Positions 8,334 through 15,135 of a DNA stretch of 19,059 bases are shown piece after piece (positions within the stretch are counted from its first letter, which is position 1; each line of letters starts with the position of its first letter). Under the pieces are notes generated by a model. That model was not told the DNA's origin. It was given only the letters and a program-made list of their open reading frames with translations, and searched no databases. The stretch spans positions 1-19,059 of the forward strand of contig DATEMK010000060.1 in assembly GCA_035275625.1 (NCBI GenBank), read 5' to 3'. The translations under genes were made by a program, and so were the position numbers. This DNA comes from DATEMK01 sp035275625. GTDB taxonomy: Bacteria; Bacteroidota; Bacteroidia; AKYH767-A; OLB10.

Positions 8334-9956
8334 TTAACGCAGCGTACCTATTACCTGTTGAAATATTCCGTTGTGTCCTCCTGTGTAGGATCCGACAATT
8401 AAACCACCCATGCCATTTCCTGTTCGTTTTAAATAAGCCGACCATGGCAACTGTCCATTTTGAGAATAGGTTGTCCCGTTATACATTTGAAAATTTCCAT
8501 TGCTGCCTGAAGACTGATATTGTACCTCTTGCCCTAATCCATATAGTTGTTGTTTTATAATCTGCATGGCCTCGTTACCATTGCTTGCACCGGGCACAGC
8601 ATAAACCTGTAAAAAGCCACTCTGGTCGGGAGATACAAATGCTTTAATCAGCTGCGGCAAGCCCTGCACCGGGTTGTTCATCCCTTGCCAGTTTTGAGGA
8701 TAACTAAAACTTACCACACCGTTATAATCGGACATCCCTGATGTTGTTCCTCCACCGCCACCTGTATTAGATGCCGCTACATTAGTATTTACATCCTGGG
8801 GCAATGCACCATTCACCCAATTCGCAGCTATCTTCTCCACCTTTTCGCGCATAAACTGATCATCTTTTAATTCCATAGGTGTAATTTGCTGTGCAATTAA
8901 TTCTCTTATATTAATAATGCTGTAACGTTCATCTCCCATCTGTGCTGCTTTAATAAACTCATCTAATTCCTCCATTCCTCTTTTAAATGCTTCTTCTGCA
9001 TCGCCTCTTCCGCCAATTCCGGCACCTCCAATTTTGGTAGCTTCAATGGCAAAATATTGCCCCTGGAATTTTATTCCGGGATATGCATGACCGGGGATCA
9101 GGAAAATAATGGGCTCAAGCCCTCCTGCCATTAATACGCTGGAATAAAGTATTGACAACTCAATACACAGGCCCGTATTACCCGTTACAACTTCGCGGGG
9201 AAGCCGCAGACTTTGTACCAACGACTGCACATCATCAAATTTTGAGGGCACACCGGAAGTACCACTGTAAACCATGCCGCTTAAATAGGTTGCCTGGTAA
9301 ACTCCCAATAAAAACCGCACCGCTTCTTTGGGGTCATTGGTTACTGCTGCCGTTTCGCCTTTCAAAACTTTTTCCTGGATTTGCTGCGTGTAATATTTAA
9401 TGATGGGATCCTCAGGCGTAACATAACAGGCAACGAGCGGATCGTTATCAAACATATCACGATAGCTTCTTATTTCATCGGGATTAACACAGGTATATAA
9501 AAATTCATTGCGGCCTTTCATTTCAAAAACAAACTCTTCTTCTTTATCTCCACCGGCAGTGGCAATTTTAATTTTGGTTTTTTCTTTTGATGATGTTGTT
9601 TTGTTTACGATGTCATCTTTAAAAGTCGGATAGCATGCAATAACTACGGATTGCCCGGGATTAATAACTGCAATTTTATCTAACTCAGTTTCTTCAATAA
9701 ACTTTGGAATTTCATAACTGGGTTTAACGTTTTTGATGGGATGCGAACCTTTGTTGGTAAGCATCATTTTAAAAAGAAAATATCTTCCGTTTACAGCCTC
9801 CGGATTACCATACACTTTATAACACGCAGGCATTATTACCGGTGTGTTTTCAATTTTAATTTCCAGGTCGTTAACACTGCCGGAGGTTAATTTTGTGAAG
9901 GCAAAAATGCCTGCACCTATTACAAACAGCACAATGGACAGAATGTATTTTTTCAT
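8334..9956 (-). CDS. Membrane-anchored transglutaminase-like domain protein
   Basis: 540 aa. An N-terminal hydrophobic segment (about 4-20) is a signal anchor or signal peptide. Residues about 30-160 look like a beta-sandwich domain (ENTPVIMPACYKVYGNPEA, LTNKGSHPIKNVKPSYEIP). About 180-320 is a transglutaminase-like fold with candidate catalytic Cys264 (GNTGLCIELSILYSSVLMAG), His290 (IPGHAYPG) and acidic Glu305 (YFAIEAT). This is the usual order and spacing of a Cys-His-Asp/Glu protease or transglutaminase triad. After a helical stretch, a glycine linker (GGGGGTT, near 400) leads to a C-terminal domain of about 125 residues (VVSFSYPQNWQGM to VIGTLR) that resembles PsbP/DcrB-type alpha-beta folds. 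It probably acts on peptides or proteins in the periplasm. The substrate is unknown. Middle gene of the operon. Confidence 0.8.
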   Translation of the reverse strand: MKKYILSIVLFVIGAGIFAFTKLTSGSVNDLEIKIENTPVIMPACYKVYGNPEAVNGRYFLFKMMLTNKGSHPIKNVKPSYEIPKFIEETELDKIAVINPGQSVVIACYPTFKDDIVNKTTSSKEKTKIKIATAGGDKEEEFVFEMKGRNEFLYTCVNPDEIRSYRDMFDNDPLVACYVTPEDPIIKYYTQQIQEKVLKGETAAVTNDPKEAVRFLLGVYQATYLSGMVYSGTSGVPSKFDDVQSLVQSLRLPREVVTGNTGLCIELSILYSSVLMAGGLEPIIFLIPGHAYPGIKFQGQYFAIEATKIGGAGIGGRGDAEEAFKRGMEELDEFIKAAQMGDERYSIINIRELIAQQITPMELKDDQFMREKVEKIAANWVNGALPQDVNTNVAASNTGGGGGTTSGMSDYNGVVSFSYPQNWQGMNNPVQGLPQLIKAFVSPDQSGFLQVYAVPGASNGNEAMQIIKQQLYGLGQEVQYQSSGSNGNFQMYNGTTYSQNGQLPWSAYLKRTGNGMGGLIVGSYTGGHNGIFQQVIGTLR

Positions 9957-9975
9957 TTTATTGGGATTAGATAAA

Positions 9976-10533
9976 TTATTTTATTTCATTAAAAACAAGA
10001 AGATGATAGCGCTCTAATTTTTCGTCTAATTCTTTTTTCAGTGCATCCCGCTTTTCTTTTTTGGAAGAGCTGATGTATTTAAGTGTGTTCAATGCACTGT
10101 CAAAACAAGAAGCAATATTTAAAATGGGAGTAATGGGGTCTGCGTTTTTAGCGATGGATGAATTGCTGTTGTCTGCATTGTAGTAAAAGCTGTTGAATTT
10201 ATTTACAGCATTCAGCGCCTCATCAATTTTTGACCGGAGCTTTTGTTCGTCCACAGTATATTTTTTATTGTTAATGGCATCGGTAGTTTCGGATTTGTAA
10301 AAATCTATCCAGCCTTCAAACTCTGCACGGGCATTGTTAAATAATCGTGTGGCTTCAAAATATTTGGGATCCTCCACTTTCCAAAATTGTTTGATGGAAC
10401 GCACGTTATCTTCTGTTTCGGTTTTTGCTTTTTTGCAAACTGACAGCAAATCATTGAACGATACTTCGTTTTGTGCAAACAATTGCATTGAAGCAACACA
10501 AAAAACCAGCAGGTATAAAAATTTAAATCGCAT
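9976..10533 (-). CDS. Exported alpha-helical protein of unknown function
   Basis: 185 aa. Residues 1-20 (MRFKFLYLLVFCVASMQLFA, then QN) form a signal peptide that fixes the start. The mature part is almost wholly helical and strongly charged (KKAKTETEDNVRSIKQFWK, KKEKRDALKKELDEKLERY) and may form a helical bundle. There are no Cys residues in the mature part and no recognisable motif. It is the first gene of the minus-strand operon: the promoter lies just upstream and the transglutaminase-like gene starts 19 nt after its stop. The spacing suggests joint function in the periplasm. I do not recognise the family. Confidence 0.75.
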   Translation of the reverse strand: MRFKFLYLLVFCVASMQLFAQNEVSFNDLLSVCKKAKTETEDNVRSIKQFWKVEDPKYFEATRLFNNARAEFEGWIDFYKSETTDAINNKKYTVDEQKLRSKIDEALNAVNKFNSFYYNADNSNSSIAKNADPITPILNIASCFDSALNTLKYISSSKKEKRDALKKELDEKLERYHLLVFNEIK

Positions 10534-10573
10534 AATGGTTAAGGTTAATTATATTGGGTTATAAGTTACAGCG

Positions 10574-10604
10574 CAAATATATTATTACTTATTTATCATG
10601 TCAA
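10574..10604 (-). promoter_or_regulatory. Bacteroidetes-type promoter of the three-gene minus-strand operon
   Basis: Read on the minus strand, TTG (10604-10602) is followed after exactly 20 nt by TATATTTG (10581-10574), matching the Bacteroidetes -33/-7 pattern TTG-N20-TAnnTTTG. The start codon at 10533 would then have a leader of about 35 nt. Confidence 0.7.
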
Positions 10605-10841
10605 TACTAAATTTGTAGTAGCAGTTATAATTTTATATATTCATGCCTGGCAGGTTCATTATTTTGCCACTGCTATAATTTTAAGCAGACAAATATGAAA
10701 AGGTTCTGTTTAAACAGCAATCGCCAATTATGGTGATATTTTCGCCCTCTCCATTCGGGGACCCAGAAACTTCAGAAACGAAAATACAGTTTTTAATTCA
10801 ATTCACTACCTATCCGAAGGATTCTTATGGAAAGGCATCCT

Positions 10842-10869
10842 ACCGGGAGAATGCCTGCCGGTTTTTTTT
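10842..10869 (+). terminator. Terminator-like hairpin with no gene in front
   Basis: ACCGG (10842-10846) pairs with CCGGT (10858-10862); two further pairs lie inside, and eight T residues follow (10862-10869). No plus-strand gene lies upstream, since the nearest gene is divergent. It would end a short non-coding transcript or reflect a repeat element. Confidence 0.4.
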
Positions 10870-10885
10870 CGTGATATGCCAGGCT

Positions 10886-10969
10886 GCTATCGCAACTTTT
10901 CAGACCGCCATCACAGTTTGTTGGACTGCCATTGCACCTTCTTTTCCTGCCATCGCAACAAAAAAGGAG
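10886..10969. repeat. Four degenerate 21-bp tandem repeats
   Basis: Units start at 10886, 10907, 10928 and 10949, exactly 21 bp apart. Each begins GC[CT]AT[CT][AG]CA; the rest of the unit is pyrimidine-rich and variable. The period of 21 is seven codons. One frame reads as a run of AI[AT] heptapeptides. Another reads as a Cys/His-rich run (CYRNFSD, RHHSLLD, CHCTFFS, CHRNKKG) inside a small frame ATG 10876 to TAA 11025 (49 aa). Whether either frame is translated cannot be told from the sequence. Confidence 0.7.
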
Positions 10970-11146
10970 CAAACTGCAGTTTTTTTTATAACAACTGCAT
11001 TTTAATAAGCCAACACGTGAAATAAATTTTTTGTCATCGTTTGTGAAGATTCAGCAGGCTTTTCCAAAATCATCCATTTTGAGTATTGATTTATAATTTT
11101 ATATGTGGCAATTTTGCCATCAAATTAAATTTAGTTGCACGCTGAT

Positions 11147-12211
11147 ATGAACATGATCAATAAATTCAAACATTCTCTGACAATACTTTTTAGTTTTTGT
11201 TCGCTATTCGTGTTTGGACAGAATACTATTTCGCGCAATAATTATTTTATATCAGGAAATTCTTATCCTTATGTTTTTCTGGACAATATTGAAAAAGATT
11301 CTGTTGTTGTTTCTGGAAATAATGCGGTATGGGATTTTTCAAATTCGGTTCAATCTTCCCAGTTTGATACTCTATATGCCATTGATCCTGCCACAACAGT
11401 TTTTTACAATGATCCGAACGTAAATTATAATATTTCAAACTTATGTTTATTTGAACCTTTGGGGCAACCTTTTTCTTATGATGACAATCTTTACAGTTAT
11501 TATACCAGTGATCCTGCTTCAATTCATTTTATTGGTAATTGGGCTAATAATGGTATTTGGGAAGTCTGGTATTATCATTTAACGGATACAGAAAAATATT
11601 TTGCTTTTCCTTTTTCTTTAAATGATAACTTCCAGGATTCATTTTCAGGAAGCGCTATTGACTTGTCTGGTACCGGCTTTCACTCCTTGTACGGCACAAG
11701 AAACGTTCAGGCAGATGGTTTTGGAACTCTTATTTTACCATCCATGATTTACCCAAATTGCTTACGATTGAAATCTGTCAGAAATGTTATTGATTCATCC
11801 ATGTTCGGTTATAATTACCAGACAAGAATTTTTTATACATGGTTTCAATTAAATACCAATGGTTATATTTTGGAAGTGGAAGCTGACAGTATCTGGATTG
11901 GGCAATCAAAGTATTACTATAATAATCCATTAATAAATGGGTTGAATGAAACAAAGAATGATAACAGCATTAATATTTTTCCTAACCCTTTTACATCCGC
12001 CATTTCAATTAGCTTACAAAATAAAAATGTAAATCATGTAACATTTATAATTCGTGATTTGCCTGGACAAAGTATTTTTGTCAAAAAAGAAAATAACCTT
12101 AATAACGCTTACACAAAAACTATTGACGTGAGTTTTCTTTCAAAAGGAATTTATCTGCTTGATATAAATATTGATGGAGAACGCACCGTGAAGAAGATAG
12201 TGAAAGAATAA
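11147..12211 (+). CDS. T9SS-secreted protein of unknown function
   Basis: 354 aa from ATG 11147; a second ATG at 11153 is equally usable, and a TTG at 11135 is less likely. A signal peptide covers about 1-24 (FKHSLTILFSFCSLFVFG). Residues about 25-265 form one beta-rich domain, rich in Tyr, Asn, Ser and Trp (WDFSNSVQSSQFDTLYAID, WANNGIWEVWYYHLTD, SLYGTRNVQADGFGTLILP). This type is common in uncharacterised Bacteroidetes exported proteins. The C-terminus is a T9SS type A sorting domain (FPNPFTSAISI at 278, KGIYLLDINI, ending KKIVKE). It shares the secretion signal, but not the main domain, with the two large proteins at the left of the window. No catalytic motif was seen. Confidence 0.8.
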   Translation: MNMINKFKHSLTILFSFCSLFVFGQNTISRNNYFISGNSYPYVFLDNIEKDSVVVSGNNAVWDFSNSVQSSQFDTLYAIDPATTVFYNDPNVNYNISNLCLFEPLGQPFSYDDNLYSYYTSDPASIHFIGNWANNGIWEVWYYHLTDTEKYFAFPFSLNDNFQDSFSGSAIDLSGTGFHSLYGTRNVQADGFGTLILPSMIYPNCLRLKSVRNVIDSSMFGYNYQTRIFYTWFQLNTNGYILEVEADSIWIGQSKYYYNNPLINGLNETKNDNSINIFPNPFTSAISISLQNKNVNHVTFIIRDLPGQSIFVKKENNLNNAYTKTIDVSFLSKGIYLLDINIDGERTVKKIVKE

Positions 12212-12511
12212 GACGGAACACATTTCCATAATTTTGCAGTCTCCTTTCCTTCGCGGGACTTCGAAACATAAGGATTAAATTTTTCTTTAAAATCTTTTCA
12301 AAACCTCTTTTCTCTATCCTTACTATAATACAGTTCCCTTTTTTCTTCTCATCCCAATTTGCGGATGGTTTTTTTTATTTCTTTCGCCAGGTATTAATAA
12401 ACAGTTTCGTAAATTTACAATGATGAGTTCCGGCCTGTTTTCAAAAAATTCTTAAATCTCTTCTTAGTTACTAGCCATACTTAACAGTCACCACATTTAA
12501 ACTGAACAGAA
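12212..12511. other. 300-nt intergenic stretch, mostly featureless
   Basis: AT-rich, with long pyrimidine runs on the plus strand and no open frame of note. The only structure I can point to is a weak terminator candidate at 12350-12376. A TAAATTTA near 12412 resembles a -7 element but lacks the final G and lies about 90 nt from the next start. Confidence 0.5.
12350..12376 (+). terminator. Weak terminator candidate
   Basis: CATCC (12350-12354) pairs with GGATG (12363-12367), followed by G and eight T residues (12369-12376). The stem is only 5 bp and lies about 140 nt after the stop of the T9SS gene. Confidence 0.35.
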
Positions 12512-12958
12512 ATGATAGTCAGGGAAGCAAATGTAAATGACATAGACAACTACATGGTAGTAAGGATGGCTGTAAAAGAGAATATCCTGAATAACCCTGC
12601 ATTAGTTACACGAAAAGATAATGAAGATTATTTAACGCTTCATGGAAAAGGGTGGGTTTGTGAAATAGGCAACCAAATTGTTGGCTTTTCGATTGTTGGT
12701 TTAACACAACATAATATATGGGCTTTATTTGTGCACCCTGAATTTGAAAGTAAAGGTATTGGCAGAAAACTTCATGACATTATGCTTGACTGTTATTTTG
12801 CTCAAACGGAGGAAAGCGTTTGGTTGGGAACATCACCTGGTACAAGGGCTGAAAAATTTTATAGAAAATCTGGCTGGACAGAAATTGGAGTGCATGGTAA
12901 GGGTGAAATTAAATTTGAAATGGACTATAATAAATGGAAATTAATTAAAGGAAATTAA
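12512..12958 (+). CDS. GNAT family N-acetyltransferase
   Basis: 148 aa, the usual size of a single GNAT domain. It opens with the typical first strand and helix (MIVREANVNDIDNYMVVRMAV). Strands 4-5 and the acetyl-CoA pyrophosphate-binding loop are IWALFVHPEFESKGIGRKL, with loop residues 79-84 (ESKGIG; Glu at the place usually held by Gln or Arg). The second half has the motif B region (GTRAEKFYRKSGWTEIG), where Tyr in FYRKSGW fits the common general-acid position. It transfers acetyl from acetyl-CoA to an amine. The substrate cannot be read from the sequence and may be a small molecule or a protein N-terminus. It stands alone, with about 300 nt before and 200 nt after it. Confidence 0.88.
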   Translation: MIVREANVNDIDNYMVVRMAVKENILNNPALVTRKDNEDYLTLHGKGWVCEIGNQIVGFSIVGLTQHNIWALFVHPEFESKGIGRKLHDIMLDCYFAQTEESVWLGTSPGTRAEKFYRKSGWTEIGVHGKGEIKFEMDYNKWKLIKGN

Positions 12959-13041
12959 CGAATGACAGGAAACAAAGCAGATGACAGCCACTGTCGAAGG
13001 ATGGTATGTTTTCGTTTCTGATTCTTGTGAAGACACCCCCC

Positions 13042-13062
13042 ACAGAGAAACATTTTTTCTGT
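13042..13062 (+). other. Hairpin between the acetyltransferase and transporter genes
   Basis: ACAGAGAAA pairs with TTTTTCTGT over 9 bp (one G-T pair) around the loop CAT. No T-tract follows, so it is a poor terminator. Confidence 0.3.
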
Positions 13063-13086
13063 AAAACGGAATTACAAAATACAGAG

Positions 13087-13116
13087 TTGCACAGGAAGTT
13101 TCAGGGATAAACTTTG
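13087..13116 (+). promoter_or_regulatory. Possible promoter of the SLC13 transporter gene
   Basis: TTG at 13087-13089 is followed after 18 nt by TAAACTTTG (13108-13116). This is close to TAnnTTTG but has one extra base. The start codon at 13157 would have a leader of about 35 nt. Confidence 0.35.
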
Positions 13117-13156
13117 GACATCAAAATTATTTCCTATTTTTCACCACTTCGAAACT

Positions 13157-14602
13157 ATGCAGGGAATTCGGTTTATTAAATTTTTATCAGGCCCGCTTTG
13201 CGCTATTTTTATCTGGATCTTCCTGGATCTTTCACCCGGTAAACCGCAGGTTACTCTCATGGCAGGTGTCACCGTATGGATTGCTTTATGGTGGTTTACC
13301 GAAGTAGTGGATCTCGCTGTTACTTCCCTCCTGCCTCTTGTTCTGCTTCCGGCACTCGGAATAATGGATATGAAAACCACTTCCATGCAATATATGGACC
13401 AGGTGATCTTTCTTTTTATCGGTGGATTTATTCTTGCCTTTGCGTTAGAAAAATGGAACCTGCACAAACGCATTGCATTGAACATTCTTTCGCGTGTGGG
13501 CGCGCATCCTTCCCAGATTCTTTTTGGTATTATGCTTACGGCATTTTTAATTTCCATGTGGATTTCAAATACTGCAACTGTAATGATGTTATTTCCGGCC
13601 GTGCTGTCCATTGCCGAAACCACTGTAAGCCATGAAAAGTCAACCCGGAAATTTGCATCAGCATTGCTGCTCGGGCTCGCCTATTCAGCAACGATAGGCG
13701 GTATGTCAACATTGGTAGGCACACCCACCAATATGATTTTTGCCAGTTTCTATTCAAAGGAACTTCCGCAAGAGGATGAAATCTCATTTGCACGCTGGTT
13801 TATTTTTGCAATGCCTGTTGCACTCCTGTTTTTCCTGCTTACATTTTTTGTTCTGAAAACATTGCTCGTTCACAAGAGTATTAAGCTTAATTATACCCGG
13901 CAGGAACAAGTCCGCAAGCTGAAAGAATTAGGCCCGTTGGGGAGAGAAGAAAAAATTGTGATGACAGTTTTTATATGTACAGCATTGCTCTGGTTTTTCA
14001 GGGCAGATATTGATACAGGTTTTTTTAAAATAACAGGATGGTCAAACCTTTTCGGGAATCCGTCATTCATCCAGGACAGCACGGTGGCAATATTCATGGC
14101 ATTACTTTTATTTTTTATTCCTGCGCGGAAAGAAAAAAAAGAAGCTATCATGGAATGGAAAGATACCTCCAAACTGCCTTTCCATATTATTCTTCTTTTT
14201 GGCAGCGGATTCGCTATTGCAAAAGGTTTTGAAGTTTCAGCTCTCAATACCTGGCTTGCGGGCAAGCTGACACTTTTTGCCGGGATGCCTCAGCTGTTAA
14301 TCATACTCGGAATCTGCTTAACAGTCACCCTCCTGAGTGAATTTGCTTCTAATGTAGTGAGCATACAGTTAATGCTCCCGGTGCTGCTTTCTTTATCAGT
14401 GAGCTTAAACATATCCCCTCTTGTGCTGATGGTACCTGCAACATTGGCGGCATCGTCAGGTTTCATGCTTCCCGTTGCCACAGCACCTAACACGATTGTT
14501 TACGGTTCAGGATTTATAAAACTCAAACACATGCTGCAGGCAGGATTGATTTTGGATATTTGCTTTGCGCTCATAGTCACCATTGCCATGATGTTTTTTT
14601 GA
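13157..14602 (+). CDS. SLC13/DASS family sodium-coupled anion symporter
   Basis: 481 aa and strongly hydrophobic, with about 11 membrane segments, the normal length for the divalent anion:sodium symporter family. It holds the family's two inverted-repeat substrate loops. The first has the SNT motif (WISNTATVMM, Ser137-Thr139) followed by SATIGGMSTLVGTPTN. The second has SEFASNVVS (Ser398-Val400, where most members have SNT) followed by 432-448 (ASSGFMLPVATAPNTIV), which fits the Na+/sulfate symporter signature. It should import a divalent anion such as succinate, malate, citrate or sulfate with Na+ across the cytoplasmic membrane. The exact substrate is not readable. It stands alone between the acetyltransferase gene and the tRNA cluster; a possible promoter lies at 13087-13116. 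Confidence 0.9.
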   Translation: MQGIRFIKFLSGPLCAIFIWIFLDLSPGKPQVTLMAGVTVWIALWWFTEVVDLAVTSLLPLVLLPALGIMDMKTTSMQYMDQVIFLFIGGFILAFALEKWNLHKRIALNILSRVGAHPSQILFGIMLTAFLISMWISNTATVMMLFPAVLSIAETTVSHEKSTRKFASALLLGLAYSATIGGMSTLVGTPTNMIFASFYSKELPQEDEISFARWFIFAMPVALLFFLLTFFVLKTLLVHKSIKLNYTRQEQVRKLKELGPLGREEKIVMTVFICTALLWFFRADIDTGFFKITGWSNLFGNPSFIQDSTVAIFMALLLFFIPARKEKKEAIMEWKDTSKLPFHIILLFGSGFAIAKGFEVSALNTWLAGKLTLFAGMPQLLIILGICLTVTLLSEFASNVVSIQLMLPVLLSLSVSLNISPLVLMVPATLAASSGFMLPVATAPNTIVYGSGFIKLKHMLQAGLILDICFALIVTIAMMFF

Positions 14603-14609
14603 AAAAGTT

Positions 14610-14629
14610 AAATCAGAGAATGATTTTTT
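14610..14629 (+). terminator. AT-rich terminator after the SLC13 gene
   Basis: AAATCA (14610-14615), loop GAGAA, TGATTT (14621-14626), then further T residues. The stem is short and AT-rich. It lies 7 nt after the stop codon. Confidence 0.4.
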
Positions 14630-14726
14630 AAATTGTTTTAGTAAGCTATGATTTGGAAAAAAAACGAGAGGGAAAGAAAAAGATGTGTGGTCTTCAAAAA
14701 AAGAAAATAAGAATTTATGAAATGAG

Positions 14727-14757
14727 TTGAGAAACCTCATCAATTTTAATACCTTTG
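14727..14757 (+). promoter_or_regulatory. Promoter of the tRNA cluster
   Basis: TTG (14727-14729), a 20-nt spacer and TACCTTTG (14750-14757) match the Bacteroidetes TTG-N20-TAnnTTTG pattern. Transcription would begin a few bases before tRNA-Ser at 14772. Confidence 0.75.
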
Positions 14758-14771
14758 CCGCCCAACTTTAG

Positions 14772-14860
<89 letters not shown>

Positions 14861-14870
14861 CGGGAGAATA

Positions 14871-14898
14871 AAAGTTTAGAGTTTAAGGGTTAAACACA
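14871..14898. repeat. Short 7-nt degenerate repeat in the Ser-Pro tRNA spacer
   Basis: After tRNA-Ser, units AGTTTAG, AGTTTAA and GGGTTAA follow one another every 7 nt, then GTTTAA-like sequence recurs inverted (TTAAAC) before tRNA-Pro. The motif is the same as in the next spacer. Confidence 0.5.
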
Positions 14899-14906
14899 TT
14901 AAACTT

Positions 14907-14981
14907 CGGGGCGTAGCGTAGTCCGGTCATCGCGCCTGGTTTGGGACCAGGAGGTCGCAAGTTCGAATCTTGCCGCCCCGA
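14907..14981 (+). tRNA. tRNA-Pro (anticodon TGG)
   Basis: Acceptor stem CGGGGCG (14907-14913) pairs with CGCCCCG (14974-14980), with discriminator A at 14981. Anticodon stem CCTGG/CCAGG encloses loop TTTGGGA, with anticodon TGG at 14942-14944. T-arm GCAAG-TTCGAAT-CTTGC is complete. CCA is not encoded. Confidence 0.95.
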
Positions 14982-14991
14982 CAAAAAGTTG

Positions 14992-15056
14992 GTAGTTTAA
15001 AGTCTAAGGTTTAAAGTTTACGAACTTCAAACTTTAGACTTTGAACTTTAAACTAC
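14992..15056 (+). repeat. Heptamer array forming a long hairpin between tRNA-Pro and tRNA-Arg
   Basis: Nine units follow in strict 7-nt phase: GTAGTTT, AAAGTCT, AAGGTTT, AAAGTTT, then ACGAACT, TCAAACT, TTAGACT, TTGAACT, TTAAACT. The first four and the last units are inverse in sense. 15001-15018 therefore pairs with 15023-15040 over 18 positions (16 Watson-Crick, one G-T, one mismatch) around loop TACG, and GTAGTTTAA (14992-15000) pairs with TTAAACTAC (15048-15056) outside a 7-nt bulge. In the precursor RNA this would hold the two tRNAs apart. Confidence 0.75.
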
Positions 15057-15061
15057 TTTCC

Positions 15062-15135
15062 GGTCCCGTAGCTCAGCTGGATAGAGCAACTGCCTTCTAA
15101 GCAGTAGGTCACAGGTTCGAATCTTGTCGGGATCA
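15062..15135 (+). tRNA. tRNA-Arg (anticodon TCT)
   Basis: Acceptor stem GGTCCCG (15062-15068) pairs with CGGGATC (15128-15134; one G-T pair), with discriminator A at 15135. Anticodon stem ACTGC/GCAGT encloses CTTCTAA with anticodon TCT at 15096-15098. T-arm ACAGG-TTCGAAT-CTTGT is complete. CCA is not encoded. It reads AGA/AGG codons and is last in the cluster. Confidence 0.95.

Larger units (their letters stand above)
10534..11146. other. 613-nt non-coding stretch rich in palindromes and repeats
   Basis: No convincing gene lies here. In order it holds: the minus-strand operon promoter; a 14-mer TTATAATTTTATAT at 10625-10638, repeated at 11091-11104; a perfect 12-bp palindrome CTGTTTAAACAG (10706-10717); a 7-bp hairpin with one G-T pair (ATCGCCA/TGGTGAT, 10720-10737); a diverged copy of an intergenic repeat (10751-10810); a terminator-like hairpin (10842-10869); four 21-bp tandem repeats (10886-10969); a perfect palindrome AAACTGCAGTTT (10971-10982) running into a T-tract; and an inverted repeat TGGCAA/TTGCCA (11106-11119). 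Confidence 0.6.

Noticed and set aside
10886..10969. Possible CRISPR array
   Set aside because: Units are contiguous 21-mers without spacers, they are degenerate, and no cas gene is nearby.
10730..11005. Open frame of 91 codons over the 21-bp repeat region
   Set aside because: It has no promoter or plausible protein composition, crosses a terminator-like hairpin and a copy of the intergenic repeat, and its only regularity comes from the 21-bp tandem repeats.
11126..11133. TAAATTTA as -7 box for the gene at 11147
   Set aside because: It lacks the final G, has no TTG 20 nt upstream and lies too close to the start codon.
11135..11149. TTG start at 11135 for the third T9SS protein
   Set aside because: ATG 11147 or 11153 gives a normal signal peptide; the TTG form adds a short polar N-terminus of no value to export.
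13141..13623. Antisense open frame of 160 codons inside the SLC13 gene
   Set aside because: The plus-strand frame carries the SLC13 motifs; the antisense product has no recognisable feature.
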